From Tetrapyrgos nigripes (Eukaryota; Basidiomycota; Agaricomycetes; Agaricales; Campanellaceae), in assembly GCA_013368315.1 (NCBI GenBank), contig JAACJM010000209.1, positions 1 through 64,000 on the forward strand: a stretch of 64,000 nt of DNA, given 5' to 3'. The position numbers and the translations under genes are program-made. The notes under the pieces are model-generated. The model saw only the letters and a program-made list of their open reading frames with translations. It was not told the origin of the DNA and searched no databases. Below are positions 47,601 to 58,935 of this stretch, in pieces; the stretch's first letter is position 1; the number at the start of each line of letters is the position of its first letter.

Positions 47601-48615
47601 TGACTTACAAGTCTCTTACTGTGACCAGTCTGTCACACTGTATATTCTCCATTTAGCATGCAGGTTTTTTCCAGAGACTTACGAGATAGACTTTTAAAAC
47701 CTGCATCTTGTAATTCCCTTGTAAAATCATAAGTCTTTCTAGGGTATTACTCCGTAAATTCAGTGTAAATATGAGCAGTCTTACCCAAGACTTTCAAGTT
47801 CTACCTTCTGGTAAGTCCTTTGTAAATTTTACTTGGTTTACAAATTGTCTTACTGTGACATTATCTCACACTGAAATACCCTGGTATTTCAGTTCTGTTT
47901 TACAAGAAGACATACTGTGACAAAAAAGTCACCTTGTAATTTCACTGTATGCTCTTCAATGCTATACTGTGACAAAGCCTCACACTGAAAGTCCATGGTA
48001 TGTCCTTGCAGCTTACAATGGTCTTTCAGAATAGTCCTCATTTTTTGTCTATTTTGTAATACCCTTGTAAGTCAAGCCAACTTACATATTGATTGGTTCC
48101 CCATAATACTCTTGTAATACTCCAGTAAGGCTGAGGATTTACCAGTGTTTGTAGCAAATGTTTCCTGTAATTCCTTCATAATACAGCTAGTCTTACAAGT
48201 GTATTACTGTGACTTGATTGTCACTTTGTAAATTTCCTGCAGATTTTGCTTCCTTGTAAGTCCTTTGTAAATCTCCCTTGCCTTACTGTTTGTCATACTG
48301 TGATTATCTGTCACACTGAAATACTCCAGTATTTCCTATGTGTCTTACTACATGACATATTGTGACAAAAAGTCACTCTGAAATTCCTGTGTAATTCCAC
48401 AGTATATCCACCAAGGGTATACAGTGACAGCAAGTCACACTGAAAGTCCATGGTATTTCTTTGTGACTTACAATGGTCATACAAGGTTGTTCTAATTTTT
48501 TCTGTCTCTTGTAATACTAATGTATGACAAGGAGTCTTACATATTGATTGGCTTGGTGTAATACTCTTGTAAAACCTCAGTAAAGCAGAGGATTTACAAG
48601 TGTTTGCACCCAGTG
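44618..48615. mobile_element. 3998-bp hairpin (foldback) element, Harbinger-like ends, nonamer core
   Basis: Flanked by TAA at 44615-44617 and 48616-48618. Ends CACTGGGTGCAAACACTTG and its exact complement. The two arms (44618 to about 45905, and about 47335-48615) are nearly perfect inverted repeats of ~1.3 kb. Each arm is built of two diverged ~455-bp direct repeats (AAATCCTC near 44638 and 45093; CAATCAATATGTAAG in both) and is full of TTGTAAG/CTTACAA motifs. The core is a (GCAGACRAR)n nonamer array that changes strand at about 46105. No transposase frame, so non-autonomous. The TAA duplication and CAC..GCAAAC ends suit the PIF/Harbinger superfamily. Confidence 0.9.
45906..47334. repeat. 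nonamer minisatellite core, strand-switched at about 46105
   Basis: Left of about 46105 the array reads TCTGCCTTGTCTGC on the plus strand; to the right it reads GCAGACGAGGCAGAC. The unit is nine bases (GCAGAC followed by RAR or similar), so every frame gives a three-residue repeat (ADE/ADK, QTR/QTK, and Ser-Ala, Leu-Pro and Cys-Leu-Val types on the other strand), and all six frames stay open for hundreds of codons. A ~610-bp block is duplicated: GGCGCAGAGACAAGGCAGAC occurs at about 46632 and 47239. Confidence 0.9.
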
Positions 48616-48618
48616 TAA

Positions 48619-49994
48619 ACAGCTACGTCCTGACAAACCGCATAATGAAAGGGGTGTGGGCCATTGCTGAGACGTAGCAAGATCGAGGCCATCACTAGCC
48701 AGAATGGTAAAGTACATATTATTGTTATACTTTTTACCCTCCCGGGGACCCCACCCAGCTTGTAGTACACGAAATCAGGACTTTTTACAAATGTACGGTA
48801 CATTTGCCTGGATCTATCCTAAGACCCGAATGCGTAATGCTTCCGTGGGTCGAAAACGCAGAAACACCTAAATGAAATAAAAGAGGTTCCCCGACACCTC
48901 AGGGTACTCCAACTTGAACATTGCAGGCCTCGCAGCGACGCCTTTTACGGATGTCTTCCTTTGATAACATGGGAAAAATTTCAATTTTTTGATGTATATA
49001 CAAAGATTATGATATGAAGAATACCATATACAATGCACATACCTTTAGACATAGATCGTTTGGGAGCTTTCAGTGGCTTTCACAAAGGAACAGAAGGAAG
49101 CGGTGACTGATGAGTAAGCACGTGGCATTGACGTGGCATACCTCAACAATCACAGTTCCAAAGCTCGGGAGTTTTAGGAATTTGTGAACAGGAAAAGCAG
49201 GGTACGATTTGACATAGCCACATGCAGAAATGGAGTGTAAAGAACTCACCCTCATTTCATTCGGCCTTGTAATTAGAGCTGTTACACTTTTTTCCAAATA
49301 CCTGCTGCTTGCCCCCAAGGCTCGAGCAGCTGTAGCAAGATTACAAGTTGTCAAGAAGGTTCTGGAGGATTCATAGGGTTTTTGGGATGGTATTAGGCTC
49401 ATGGTGCTCATGGTTTCTTTGCCTCAGAGCCTGCTAATTCATCTTTCCATCCACCACTGTCCATTTTCCCTATGAGTTTGCCATCGCCGTTCATTCCCAT
49501 TCCTATCAACTCTCAGTTTTGTGCTACCACATCTAATGTGGTCCCATTCACTTGGTTGTACTGTGCTGGTCGACCTTGTATTTTCATTATGACAATGGTG
49601 GGAGGTCCCATCATTCCAATAACACCGCCCTCATGTTGTCATATCCATCATCATTCCTTGTCATTATATCGACTCCTACGTGCCCCCTATGTATTGAGAC
49701 TGAGAGTCTCCCTATGCATGTCCCCTGTATCTGCCTTGTGGATGCCTTGGTTTGAAACTGAGAGTCTCCCTATGTGTGTCCCCTGGATTTACTTGTTTGT
49801 GGACATCTCAGATTGTATGACCTGCCAGCACTAGGCAGCCTTGGAGGCAAGGTCTGCTCAATAGGATTTGAAGGATTTCTCTTTGTAACTGGAGTCTTTG
49901 TCTTCATCTTTTTACATTCTTTTCACACTTGTTGGTGTTGATGTCTATGTTTCCTCATTTCTGAAGACCTGTTCTTGGTCTTGGTGGGGGAGAG
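48619..49994 (+). other. possible internal 3' part of an LTR element
   Basis: No reverse transcriptase, integrase or gag motif recognised. Contains the dispersed repeat copy at 49215-49275, a local duplication around 49690-49790 (GAAACTGAGAGTCTCCCTAT / GAGACTGAGAGTCTCCCTAT), and just before the LTR the purine tract GGTGGGGGAGAG (49983-49994), a good polypurine tract. Confidence 0.4.
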
Positions 49995-50188
49995 TGTAAC
50001 GGGTCATCAGATAGTCTTGGGATTACAGAATTATATTATTCTGGACTATAAGTACCTACACAGTTGGTTATGCTTTCCTTAGTCTTTTTACCTCTTACCA
50101 TTTGCTTCACATGCCTACTTTGTCTCTACCTCGGGTTTATTTGGAGATTTGGGCATGAAGCAAGAAGAGATAGACTCACCACCCCTCA
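49995..50188 (+). mobile_element. LTR copy 2 (candidate 3' LTR)
   Basis: TGTAACGGGTCATCAG to CACCCCTCA, 194 bp, preceded directly by the polypurine tract GGTGGGGGAGAG and followed by CAGT. It matches 37139-37350. It has TpG/CpA at most positions where copy 1 has CpG. Confidence 0.8.
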
Positions 50189-52944
50189 CAGTTATATTAG
50201 AGCAGTTACACTTAGTGTAATGGTTCCTCTCAGCTCAGACCTAGACGTACAAGTAGACCTCTTTCTATTCTGTAAAATAGATGATAGAGAGGTACAAAGT
50301 ATGAGATGGTGGTCAAAGACAAGAAGAAAATTTAAACCAAAGTAAATATGATAGGACCTATATAGGTCCGGAAAGATAAGATATTACGAGGCCTCTTAAA
50401 GGCTGAGTTAACTTAGGTCAACTTTTGCAATCTTCCCACACCTGCAGATTTATATTGCAGTCTCTATGACAACCAAATTGCAGTCTGGACCAGGTCCAAG
50501 GACTATGTAATGATGTCAACAACCATGATGTCATGCCAGTGTTGTGCTTCATGGGATATACAGTGCGTCCACAGCTTTCTCTCCAGAAGTATAGTCATAC
50601 TATCTGCTGTTTCCCTGCACTCACCACCCTACTTCCTCAGCCTCAACACCCTTGTAATTCTTGCCTCTCCATCGTCCATTTAATTTACCTTAGAAATTGT
50701 TTTCATGGTTTCAAACTCCGAGTCCCACCCCTATTAGCTGGTGCTCATCAAGCACTCATTCGGAGTCATGGTTGAGAATCTGATGACATCGTAAATGGTT
50801 TTCTTGGACCAGCTGTAACCAACGTGTCCTTGTCTTCTCCCTGTTCCTTACTGCACCCAAGTCCCTTCACCAGTGTTCTGCTCATGATTCCTGCACTTTT
50901 CAACCTACACAATACCAGGGTTTGTCATAGACTAACTAATACCCATCAGTTCAAACCAAAGTCTGGACTCTGTCGATGCTGGTCTATACCGGAAAGATTC
51001 CTACAGGGTGTTTGCTGCCCAGAATGGCAAGGCTGGAAACAGCCAAATGCAGCCAGATGCCATCAGGCAATGGCATGTTCCAGCAAGGCCTGATCTACTT
51101 ATTGATTGACCAGTGTTGATCGGCTCAACCCAAAATATATAGTCCAGACCGTAGTCAATAGTTGAGCATTGACTCTCTCTCTTCGCTTTGCCCTCCTTCT
51201 CCCCATCTTGTATGCATGTTGCTAGAGCCAGACCCAGTTTTACCAATGTTCCCTCCAGTTGGTTGCCAGTGGGTAATCATAGACTATATACCTGAGGGAA
51301 GCCAAAATGTGTCTTGAAAAATATTACCACACAATGATTGTGCACAGATAAGTGCAGTCTGTTTAAACTGCAATCAGTGTTCACTGCTCTTCATCCACTG
51401 TTATGCTTAATACCATACTTATTTTTCTGATAATACTCTGACAGTAGCAATTACATACTTAATGTAAGAATATTGTGATATTAGTAGACTTTATTGAGGG
51501 AAAGAGGCCTCATAATTTGCCATGCGAAGCAGTGGCCCCTTTCCCCAGTACCAAAAAAGGGTATGACCCCTTACAGCAGTAGATTCTTTTTCACAAACTG
51601 CTCAAAGTTCAGAACATACCTTCAGTGAGATATTATATGAATTCTCTCACATCTAATCAATGCATATCTGTGTCCAGTCTTATATTCCAGAGCCATAAGT
51701 CTATATCTTTTGTTTTGGCTTGGTCATCGTGCTGTATATTGTGCATGCAAATCAGCTACAAAAGGCATCTATTACTGTGCAGGACATCGGTGCGATGACT
51801 TCATCTTATGCCGGAATGATCTCTGAGTCTTAATATCATTATCAGACCAGGTATATACAACCATTGGAGCTTGCAATCCTGGGTGTCTGTGAGCCATGTA
51901 TACAAGCTATATCCTTGTATTCAAAGCCATCCAAGATCTGTGGATGTGCCAGTAGATCCATTTAAGTGTCTCAAACAACATATAATATATGAGGAGCAAG
52001 GGAAAATGGAGATCATTTTATATTTTTGAAAGTGGTCAATGTCAGTGTATAGGCATGATGACCGACACATGTGCCCTTAGCAGAATATCACCATGCAGCA
52101 TGCCTTCCTTTTTTTTGCTTAAACGGTTAACTGGGAATTCACACCCAGGCCTTCATCAACCTGACAGCTCCTGACATAAGTAGTGACATGCATTGGACTT
52201 ACAGTGCTGACATAATAATTATATGTACTATGTACCATCTAACTCAAAGTAAGTACCTACATACACAACACTGACCACTACCTATTACAACCATTGTCAT
52301 AACTTACAATTGGTCATGTCTGTCGAGCACTATGAATAGAGAGGTGATAAGTATGGCCAGCGGGAAGGTGGGAGACAATGCTCAGGGTCCAATAGCCAGC
52401 ACCAGAAGATAAGTGAGGGACAGCAAAGGACAGCAAAGGACAGCAACTGATGGACTTTGATGGTGGTGATGATGAGGGGGTGTGGGAACATGTGATGATG
52501 ACACATGTGCAGTGGAAAGGGATGGACAGGCGACGGGTGCCGATTGCGAGGGACATACTTGCGAGAAGACCCTTTGGCACCCTACCTAGTACCACTTATG
52601 GGAAGAGCCTGCACTTACCTTAGACTAGACTCATGAGCCAGTCTGTTGGTAATCTCACATGGCCTGGCAGACTTTGAATGGGGCTAAGATTCCCAACAGA
52701 CTGGTATTTTCAGGCGTCGTTTTGGGAGCTTGGTGTGTGAAGTTGAACTCATAAATATTTTTGTTGCCTCTGGGGGTCCAAAGCAGTGAGAGCATTACAG
52801 ATGGTGGTGGTCATTTACATTCACAGCAAAAGTGATTCAGAAGTAGGATGTGTATTACTGTGATGTAATAACAGTGTACTATACTTGCAAAACAAACAGT
52901 CAAAGACACTGTTTCTGAGCAAATAGACCAAATTAGATGAAGTT
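50189..52944. other. gene-free stretch
   Basis: No gene recognised. Contains a perfect palindrome GGACCTATATAGGTCC (50354-50369), the CpG-poor dispersed repeat copy at 51507-51550, and the inverted partner of the 36.3-kb repeat at about 52430-52612. Confidence 0.4.
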
Positions 52945-52958
52945 TGCAGTAAAAGGGG

Positions 52959-53101
52959 TTAACAAGGATGAGAGTAAGGGTAGTAGACATTAGGATAAGA
53001 AGCTGACACATTGTGATGTCTGGGAGGGGGGGGGGGGGGGTAAGGTAGGTCATTTGCAGGTGTGTGGGTGTAGACAGTGATTGAGAAATAGTGTAGGACT
53101 G
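52959..53101 (-). pseudogene. C-terminal tail of the RecQ relic, cut off by the MULE
   Basis: Reading the minus strand from the target duplication (TGTAGGACTG at 53092-53101), the frame continues from the part at 60243: QQSYT on that side joins SYTISQSLSTPTHLQMTYLT here. A run of 15 G (53026-53040, Pro codons) follows. In the frame reached by a one-base slip of this run the tail continues as ..ASYPNVYYPYSHPC and stops at 52959-52961, matching the Pro/Tyr-rich composition of the upstream tail. As it stands, the frame is shifted. Confidence 0.6.
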
Positions 53102-53450
53102 ACTAAACACTATCCACCCACCAAAACTGTGGGTCATGTGCAATCTTCCCACAGCCTCTGGCACATCTCTCACACAGCGTTAAGTCCATTGCCACACTGT
53201 ATGGCCTCTGTTACTCAACAAAGAGCTATGGCTAAGGGCTGAAACTATGTTAGGTAGTCAATAGTGTGTATATAAGTATAAATAGCAAGTAATATTGAAA
53301 TTTACACTTCAAATAAGTATGATTGAGCAAGACAAGTTGAGGCTCTAGACAAACAGAACCAAACCATGTCAATTTTTTTTCAGACATCTTTTCATACATT
53401 TGATGCTATTTATTTCACATCCTGGCTGCTTCTGATCCCACACCGGTGCC

Positions 53451-55995
53451 ATGGAGTATTCTATGGACTCTGAGTCTGCCAACAGCACTATTCTATGATA
53501 CTGCAGTGGCTGCAAGACCAAGAAAGTGCTCAACACTCACTTCAAAGCCAGCATGGGCAAACCTGGAGGATATCTCAAGTGTTGTATTGTATGCTCTGCA
53601 AGAGACTCCAAATCTTTGAAAAAGGCTCATACCAATCCACCTCCCCTTCTACTAGTACTTCAGAACCCTCTTCTGAATTGCCTCTGGCCAATGCTGTGCC
53701 AGAGCCCACAGACTCAGATGCCACAGTATTCAACAGCAACAAATTTGTGGGATTAGGGGTCATTCAGTATGAGGATCTCTTCCACAAGCTCCCCAAGGAC
53801 AACAAAGCATACTCCTTCACTGCAATTGTACACTTGACTGGTCTCACTGATAGTGAGGATCTGCATGTGAAGGCTGATGACTTTGTGTCACTGTTCTGGG
53901 AGAAGACTCAAATGCAATTTGAGTGAGTCCATTTTCACAATGTTGACCAAGTCTATTTTGATATGGTACACAGGTATGAGGGGAAGTACACTCATGTCAA
54001 CACCCCATCGATTCGCTTCAAGTACAGTTGCGCACAGACTGCTAGTCACCAACCCAAGTCTGCAAGGCGTGAGAGTGTCCATAACCACAACAAAGGTTCT
54101 ATGGATACGCTCAACTGTAATGGATGGCTACACATTACCCTGTTTGAGGACAGTGACCAGGCCTTTGTCAAGTTCAAGCACCACGAAGACCATTGTGACT
54201 ATCCCAAGACTACTATTCCTGATGAAATCCAAGAGTTCATCATAAAGAACTACAAGATGAGTACTTCTGCTGTATGTGGCTTTCTAAACATTCATCAACA
54301 TATACTAATACTCTTCTCTGCATAATTAACTGTGGAGTGAGATCCTCTGAAAATTTCCGAATCCTGCTGTTCGCCAGTGTGATGTCTACACCATTATGAA
54401 TGGGAAGAAGAGTCAGCAATGGAAGCGAGATCCAGATGAGCTGAAGTCTGCAAAGATTCTTCTGGATGAATGTAAAGAGAAGTCAAATGGATCAGAATCT
54501 CTATACTGTCCAGTCCATTGACTTGCCATCAGTCAATGGTTACACTGGACTTGCATTCTCTTTGCCTGATGTCCTCTTTAAGTGGGGTGGGCAGATCAGA
54601 GAAATTTCATTAGATTCAGCCTGTAAGTATCCATTTGCTTTGTATACTCCAGTATTAACACTTTGTTATATGCCAGGGAATACAAATGGTTTATGCTCTT
54701 ATTGGGGAGCTCTATGGATCTGGTTGTCCTCTGGAGTACCTTCTCCTGCAGTCTCCAACTGAAGGTGAACCTGGGGTAAAAGAGCAGTATATCCATTCCT
54801 TTCTTGAGCACTTCAAAGGAATCATGAGCTGAAGCCCATTTTCACCTTGTCAGACAAAGATCTCTCTGAGATTAATGCATTTCTCAAAGCCTTTCCTGAG
54901 GCTAAGCACCAACTCTGCTTCTGGCATGGCATGCTCTTCAGGCAGTTAAGTCACGTCTAAGTATTTTGAGGCAGCCACCCAAGTACTATGATGTGACTGA
55001 GGCCAGAAACAAGTTTGGTGATGAGATAGACAAGAATTTTGTACCTATTGGACAGGTTTCCAAGGCAGAACAGGTTGTAAGTCACTCAAGGCAAGCTTCA
55101 ATTCATCTATTATCTCATCTCCACACATCAGGACTTTCTGGTTTCTCAGACAATGATTCCTCATGTCACCATTCATATTGGCAGTGTTCTTCAGAACACT
55201 CCAAAACCTCATCTCATGATTTAGTTGAAGCCTTTGTCTGACACTGTCTGTAATGCTGATGCCTCATCTGAATCATCAGAAGACAAAAACCTCAATAATG
55301 AAGAGGAGTTTTTGGATGATCCAGCAGATGACAATCTTGGACCAGACTGGATGTTTGATGACGATGAAAAGCCAACCAAAGATCCCAACTATGTTTTTTG
55401 TCCTGCACCTCATCATAAGCAGCTTCTTCATCTTTTCGCCTGACATTTCTGCATCTGATATTCCCAGAGTGCCTTCAGATGCAGTCTTGGACTTCAGAGC
55501 AGATCTGACATAATGCTGTTCTGGAGATGTACAAGTTCTGTTATGTATGTGGTCTCAGAGAGGTGTGGGGTTATATGTGGACTTCTTGGTATTGTCCCAA
55601 GATGTGGACACTCTGGGCCCATTCTTCAGACCCTCACCATCTTTCCTGCCTGTGAACCACTATGAATGTGGAGAATTTCTGGAAACAGCTCAAACATGAT
55701 AATCTCCATCATATCCTCCATCCTCAACTTGATCAACTCATCTGGATTCTTATCTATGATGTCACTCCATCCTACATGCATTGTATTTCCCAACTTGAGT
55801 CTACATTCATGATTGGAAAGTCCCAGTCTCTGACCAACTACCAACAATACTTCAAGTCTGACTGGAAGAAGCTTTTGTCTCAACCAAGCTCAAAGACTTC
55901 AGACTATAACACCAATGTATCCACTTGGACTTGTAATTGTGAGCAGCAAAAGTATAACTGACACTGCTTGTGTAAGCATTTGGTTCAGGCTGTCA
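53451..55995 (+). pseudogene. MULE transposase, N-terminal and catalytic part with SWIM finger (decayed)
   Basis: Starts MEYSMDSESANS with a stop (53496), then an N-terminal zinc motif YCSGCKTKKVLNTHF..CCIVCSARD. Next come VGLGVIQYEDLFHKLPKDN, HRYEGKYTHVNTPSIRFKYS, CNGWLHITLFEDSDQAF, DLPSVNGYTGLAFSLPDVL, then the catalytic-region remnant around 54640-54960 (NTNG..YALIGELYGSGCPLEYLL; HQLCFWHG). The tail has EFLDDPADDNLGPDWMFDDD, MNVENFWKQLKHDNLHH and the SWIM finger TWTCNCEQQKYN-stop-HCLCKHLVQAV, where a TGA (55959-55961) replaces an expected Arg. Multiple stops and frameshifts, so not functional. Introns of ~50 bp are still visible. Confidence 0.8.
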
Positions 55996-56554
55996 GATTA
56001 CCATGTTGTCTGACATTGAATCACTCCCATCTATTGTGTATCCTATATATTAAGATAGGACAGGCCTGGGAACAAACAATATTTACATAATCATTACTAA
56101 GCAATGTCCCTACGAATCCCTAACCCGACCGAGCGAAGCTTATTAAGTTAGGACCTCCCGTCGGAACAATGATTATAGAATAACTTCACTAACCAAGGTT
56201 CCGACAGAAACAGCTGCGCTTACTGCTGGTAATTTCCGTGCACACCACGCGATGTACACACTCCAGTGTGCACAAATGCGAAAACTCAAACATTTGCCTC
56301 ATGTCTGCACACTTTTGTCTATGTAATGTGACTTGGGACACTTTTTGTGTCCTCTGCTCTACTTCTAAAGCTATTTCAGTAGTACATGTAAGGCTGATTT
56401 ATAAATCAACTGGAGTGCCACAATTACTGACTCTGTGCATCCCAGAGGTGCATTTTCAATGTGAATATTAGTTTTCTTTTTATTTTGTTTTTGTTTTTGT
56501 TTTTCTGAATTCTTATGAAACTGAATAAATCAACAATAAGGGAAACCCCACCAA

Positions 56555-57591
56555 ATACTCCTCAGAGGCATCACAATGCTCAATGTGAAAGAGGAAGAAA
56601 TGTGCATGTCATCGACAGTCCTGAGGCAAGGCATGTACCTCAAGAATGACATGACATGGCTCCAGTACCCTTCAGTTTGCCTCAAGGTCCTGCTCAAGCT
56701 TACAACCCAGCTCAAGAAGATCCATTTCAAATGGTTAATTATGGTGTTCATTAGTATCAGCTAACTCAGGGCATTGCTGCACAGATCTGAGATTTGCCAC
56801 CAAAATGCTAGGCCCAAGTAGAGCATGTGGAAGACCCCATCAACAGGTAAATATGCAGGTAGATGGACAGGTAAGTTTGTCTGTTCATATATTAGCCAAC
56901 TTTCTTATATATAAAGTATGTTAGAACTATGCAAATAGGTTTCAACATTTGCCAGCTGACCTTCGCAACCAACTTGCAAATATTCCTGCTCATCAGGCAC
57001 TCTCAACTAGCTTTGATTGTTCACATAGCAGAGGCAGAGGTCAGGCTCTGGGAACAGCTCACATTGAACCACAGGAAGACCCTCCCATACCTCCTGAACC
57101 AAGGCCTCAATGTCAACCTGAGCCAGAGCCTGAAGATGGCATAGATGATCCTGCTCTATTTGAGCCTCCAATTGATCCATCCCAGGAATTTGAAGAAATC
57201 CTATTATTGAAGCAGAAGATTATGACCAGTATTTCATGAGTGAATTGCTATAATTGAAGCTATTGTTGGAGATGCAGAATGGAATGCATTGACTTCTCAG
57301 ATTTCCAGAGGTGGTCCAAGACTTCAAGTGTCTGAGGGCAGATCAAGGTACATACACTCTCTGAAACACTTAATACGAAGCTGACCCTTCTTTGCTATCT
57401 GGCTGGATGGTAGCATCATCATAACACAAGGAATTCAAAGAAGGATCCTCCAGTCCAAAGTGTGTCCCAAGTGCAAGGCCCTTCATTGGGACTGTGAGAA
57501 ATTAGCAAAGTCAACCATTAATGAGCTGAAATTTGGCTCCTGTTGTCTTCACCCAAATCTCCCTGTGTCAATCATTCACATAGATATTTAA
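56555..57591 (+). pseudogene. Helitron Rep-helicase N-terminal fragment
   Basis: HNAQCERGRNVHVIDSPEAR, then Pro/Gln-rich VPFSLPQGPAQAYNPAQEDP, then DLRNQLANIPAHQALSTSFD and Pro/Glu-rich sequence to about 57240. The decisive part is VCPKCKALHW..CEKLAKST....FGSCCLHPNL at about 57460-57560, the CPxCxALHW/FGxCC zinc finger that opens the Helitron-like N domain. Stops interrupt it, and the Rep and helicase domains are absent, so it is a 5' fragment. Confidence 0.7.
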
Positions 57592-57599
57592 TGTCTCTT

Positions 57600-58620
57600 T
57601 CCAAGTAGTGAACTGCATGGGTATCCTGCAGGTACTTTTGAGGCTACCCATACCTGTACCTGTGAGCCCTATATACCTGCGGGTCTTGACTTGATGAAGG
57701 AAGACTCAACAATTTGCATTCAAAAAAAGGTGAGAATTAACCATTAGATTATATTAATGCATTGAACTATACCTACAAAGCCTAATTGAAGTGTTTATGG
57801 CCTGTCCAAGCCACCAGCAACTGGCACAGGTCTGGAAATCTGTACCTGTACCCATCAGACCCTTACTCATGACCTGTGACAACCTGCTGGACCTGTGCTT
57901 TTCACTATTTCCAAAGCCATTCTTTCCCATCCAAATCCTTCCCAAACAACTTCTGCAGAGAATACAAGATTGTCATTGGCATTGACAACCATTCTGTAGA
58001 TAATTGCAAAGTAAGCCCAGGCAAACTCTCTGGAATCTCCATAAGACTAACTGACCTCAATCATAGAAACACCTCTACAGCTACCTCTCCTTTCAATTCA
58101 TCTTCCCAACATCCATCATCATCCTCAAGTAGGGAACAGTACTGGGATCCCACAGGTAAAATTTTCTGACCCATCCCTGTACCTGCCAAATCCTGTACCT
58201 GTCCAGGCAGGTGAATGGTTTGGATGGGGCAGATGGGTCATAGGCCTGACCCATGGGATACAATGCATAACAAGTTGGTTCACCAATGTTTCACACCATA
58301 AAGTAAATGAATGAGTTAAATATTAGTATATATACACTGTGAGTGTCCTTTTTGTGTGAGAAAATTGATAATATTGGGTGGATATGAGGGCTTTCTACCC
58401 CACAAACAGGTCATGGGTTTGCAGCAGGTTCAGATATGCTGACCCATACCTGTACCTGTCAAACCTGTACCTCCCAACCCATCAAAAACCTGCATACCCA
58501 TGCTTCTCACTATCTGCAAGTGGTTTTCATTTCTCCTTGATACAATCTGGAACCCAGAACCACAGGCCCTCATGCTGTTTGGTACCAGACATTGAGTACC
58601 AGAAGGAAAGATCTGCTTGG
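57600..58620. repeat. clusters of ACCTGTACC motifs
   Basis: The motif ACCCATACCTGTACCTGT or near copies occur around 57650, 57840, 58170-58200 and 58435-58480, in one orientation with a few inverted (GCAGGTAC). They may be subterminal repeats of a further, decayed insertion (hAT-like elements often have such arrays, usually ACCCGTACC). Confidence 0.45.
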
Positions 58621-58696
58621 AATTGTTTGTTTTTTTGAGACTAATTAGATGGTCTGTTCATGAGCTGACATACAGTGAGCGTGTACATTAAATATT

Positions 58697-58935
58697 AGGA
58701 AGATGAAGGCATATCAGTCATAGCACTTGGCTTGCGAGTCTAACAAATTCCTCTCCAAATTATTCAATGGTCTCCCTATAGTCATGCTGAGGAACTGGCA
58801 TTTATTTTACATACATTTGATACAAGGAAGATGAAGGTATGCAATAGCCATAGCACTTGACTTGCCATTCCAGCGAATTCCTCTCCAAATCATTCAATGG
58901 TCTACCTATAGCCATGCTGAGGAACTGGCATTTGT
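58697..58935. repeat. tandem duplication, period ~128 bp
   Basis: AGGAAGATGAAGG...ATAGCACTTGRCTTGC...AATTCCTCTCCAAAT.ATTCAATGGTC...CATGCTGAGGAACTGGCATTT occurs twice in direct orientation, starting at about 58697 and 58825, with scattered substitutions. Confidence 0.85.

Noticed and set aside
49472..49834. 120-aa plus-strand frame before the 3' LTR as a possible env or gag remnant
   Set aside because: No recognisable retroviral or retrotransposon motif; composition fits a pre-LTR leader only.
52811..53173. Minus-strand 120-aa frame starting MRDVPEAVGRL
   Set aside because: Its first part lies in the MULE TIR and the rest is the shifted RecQ tail, so it is not a gene.
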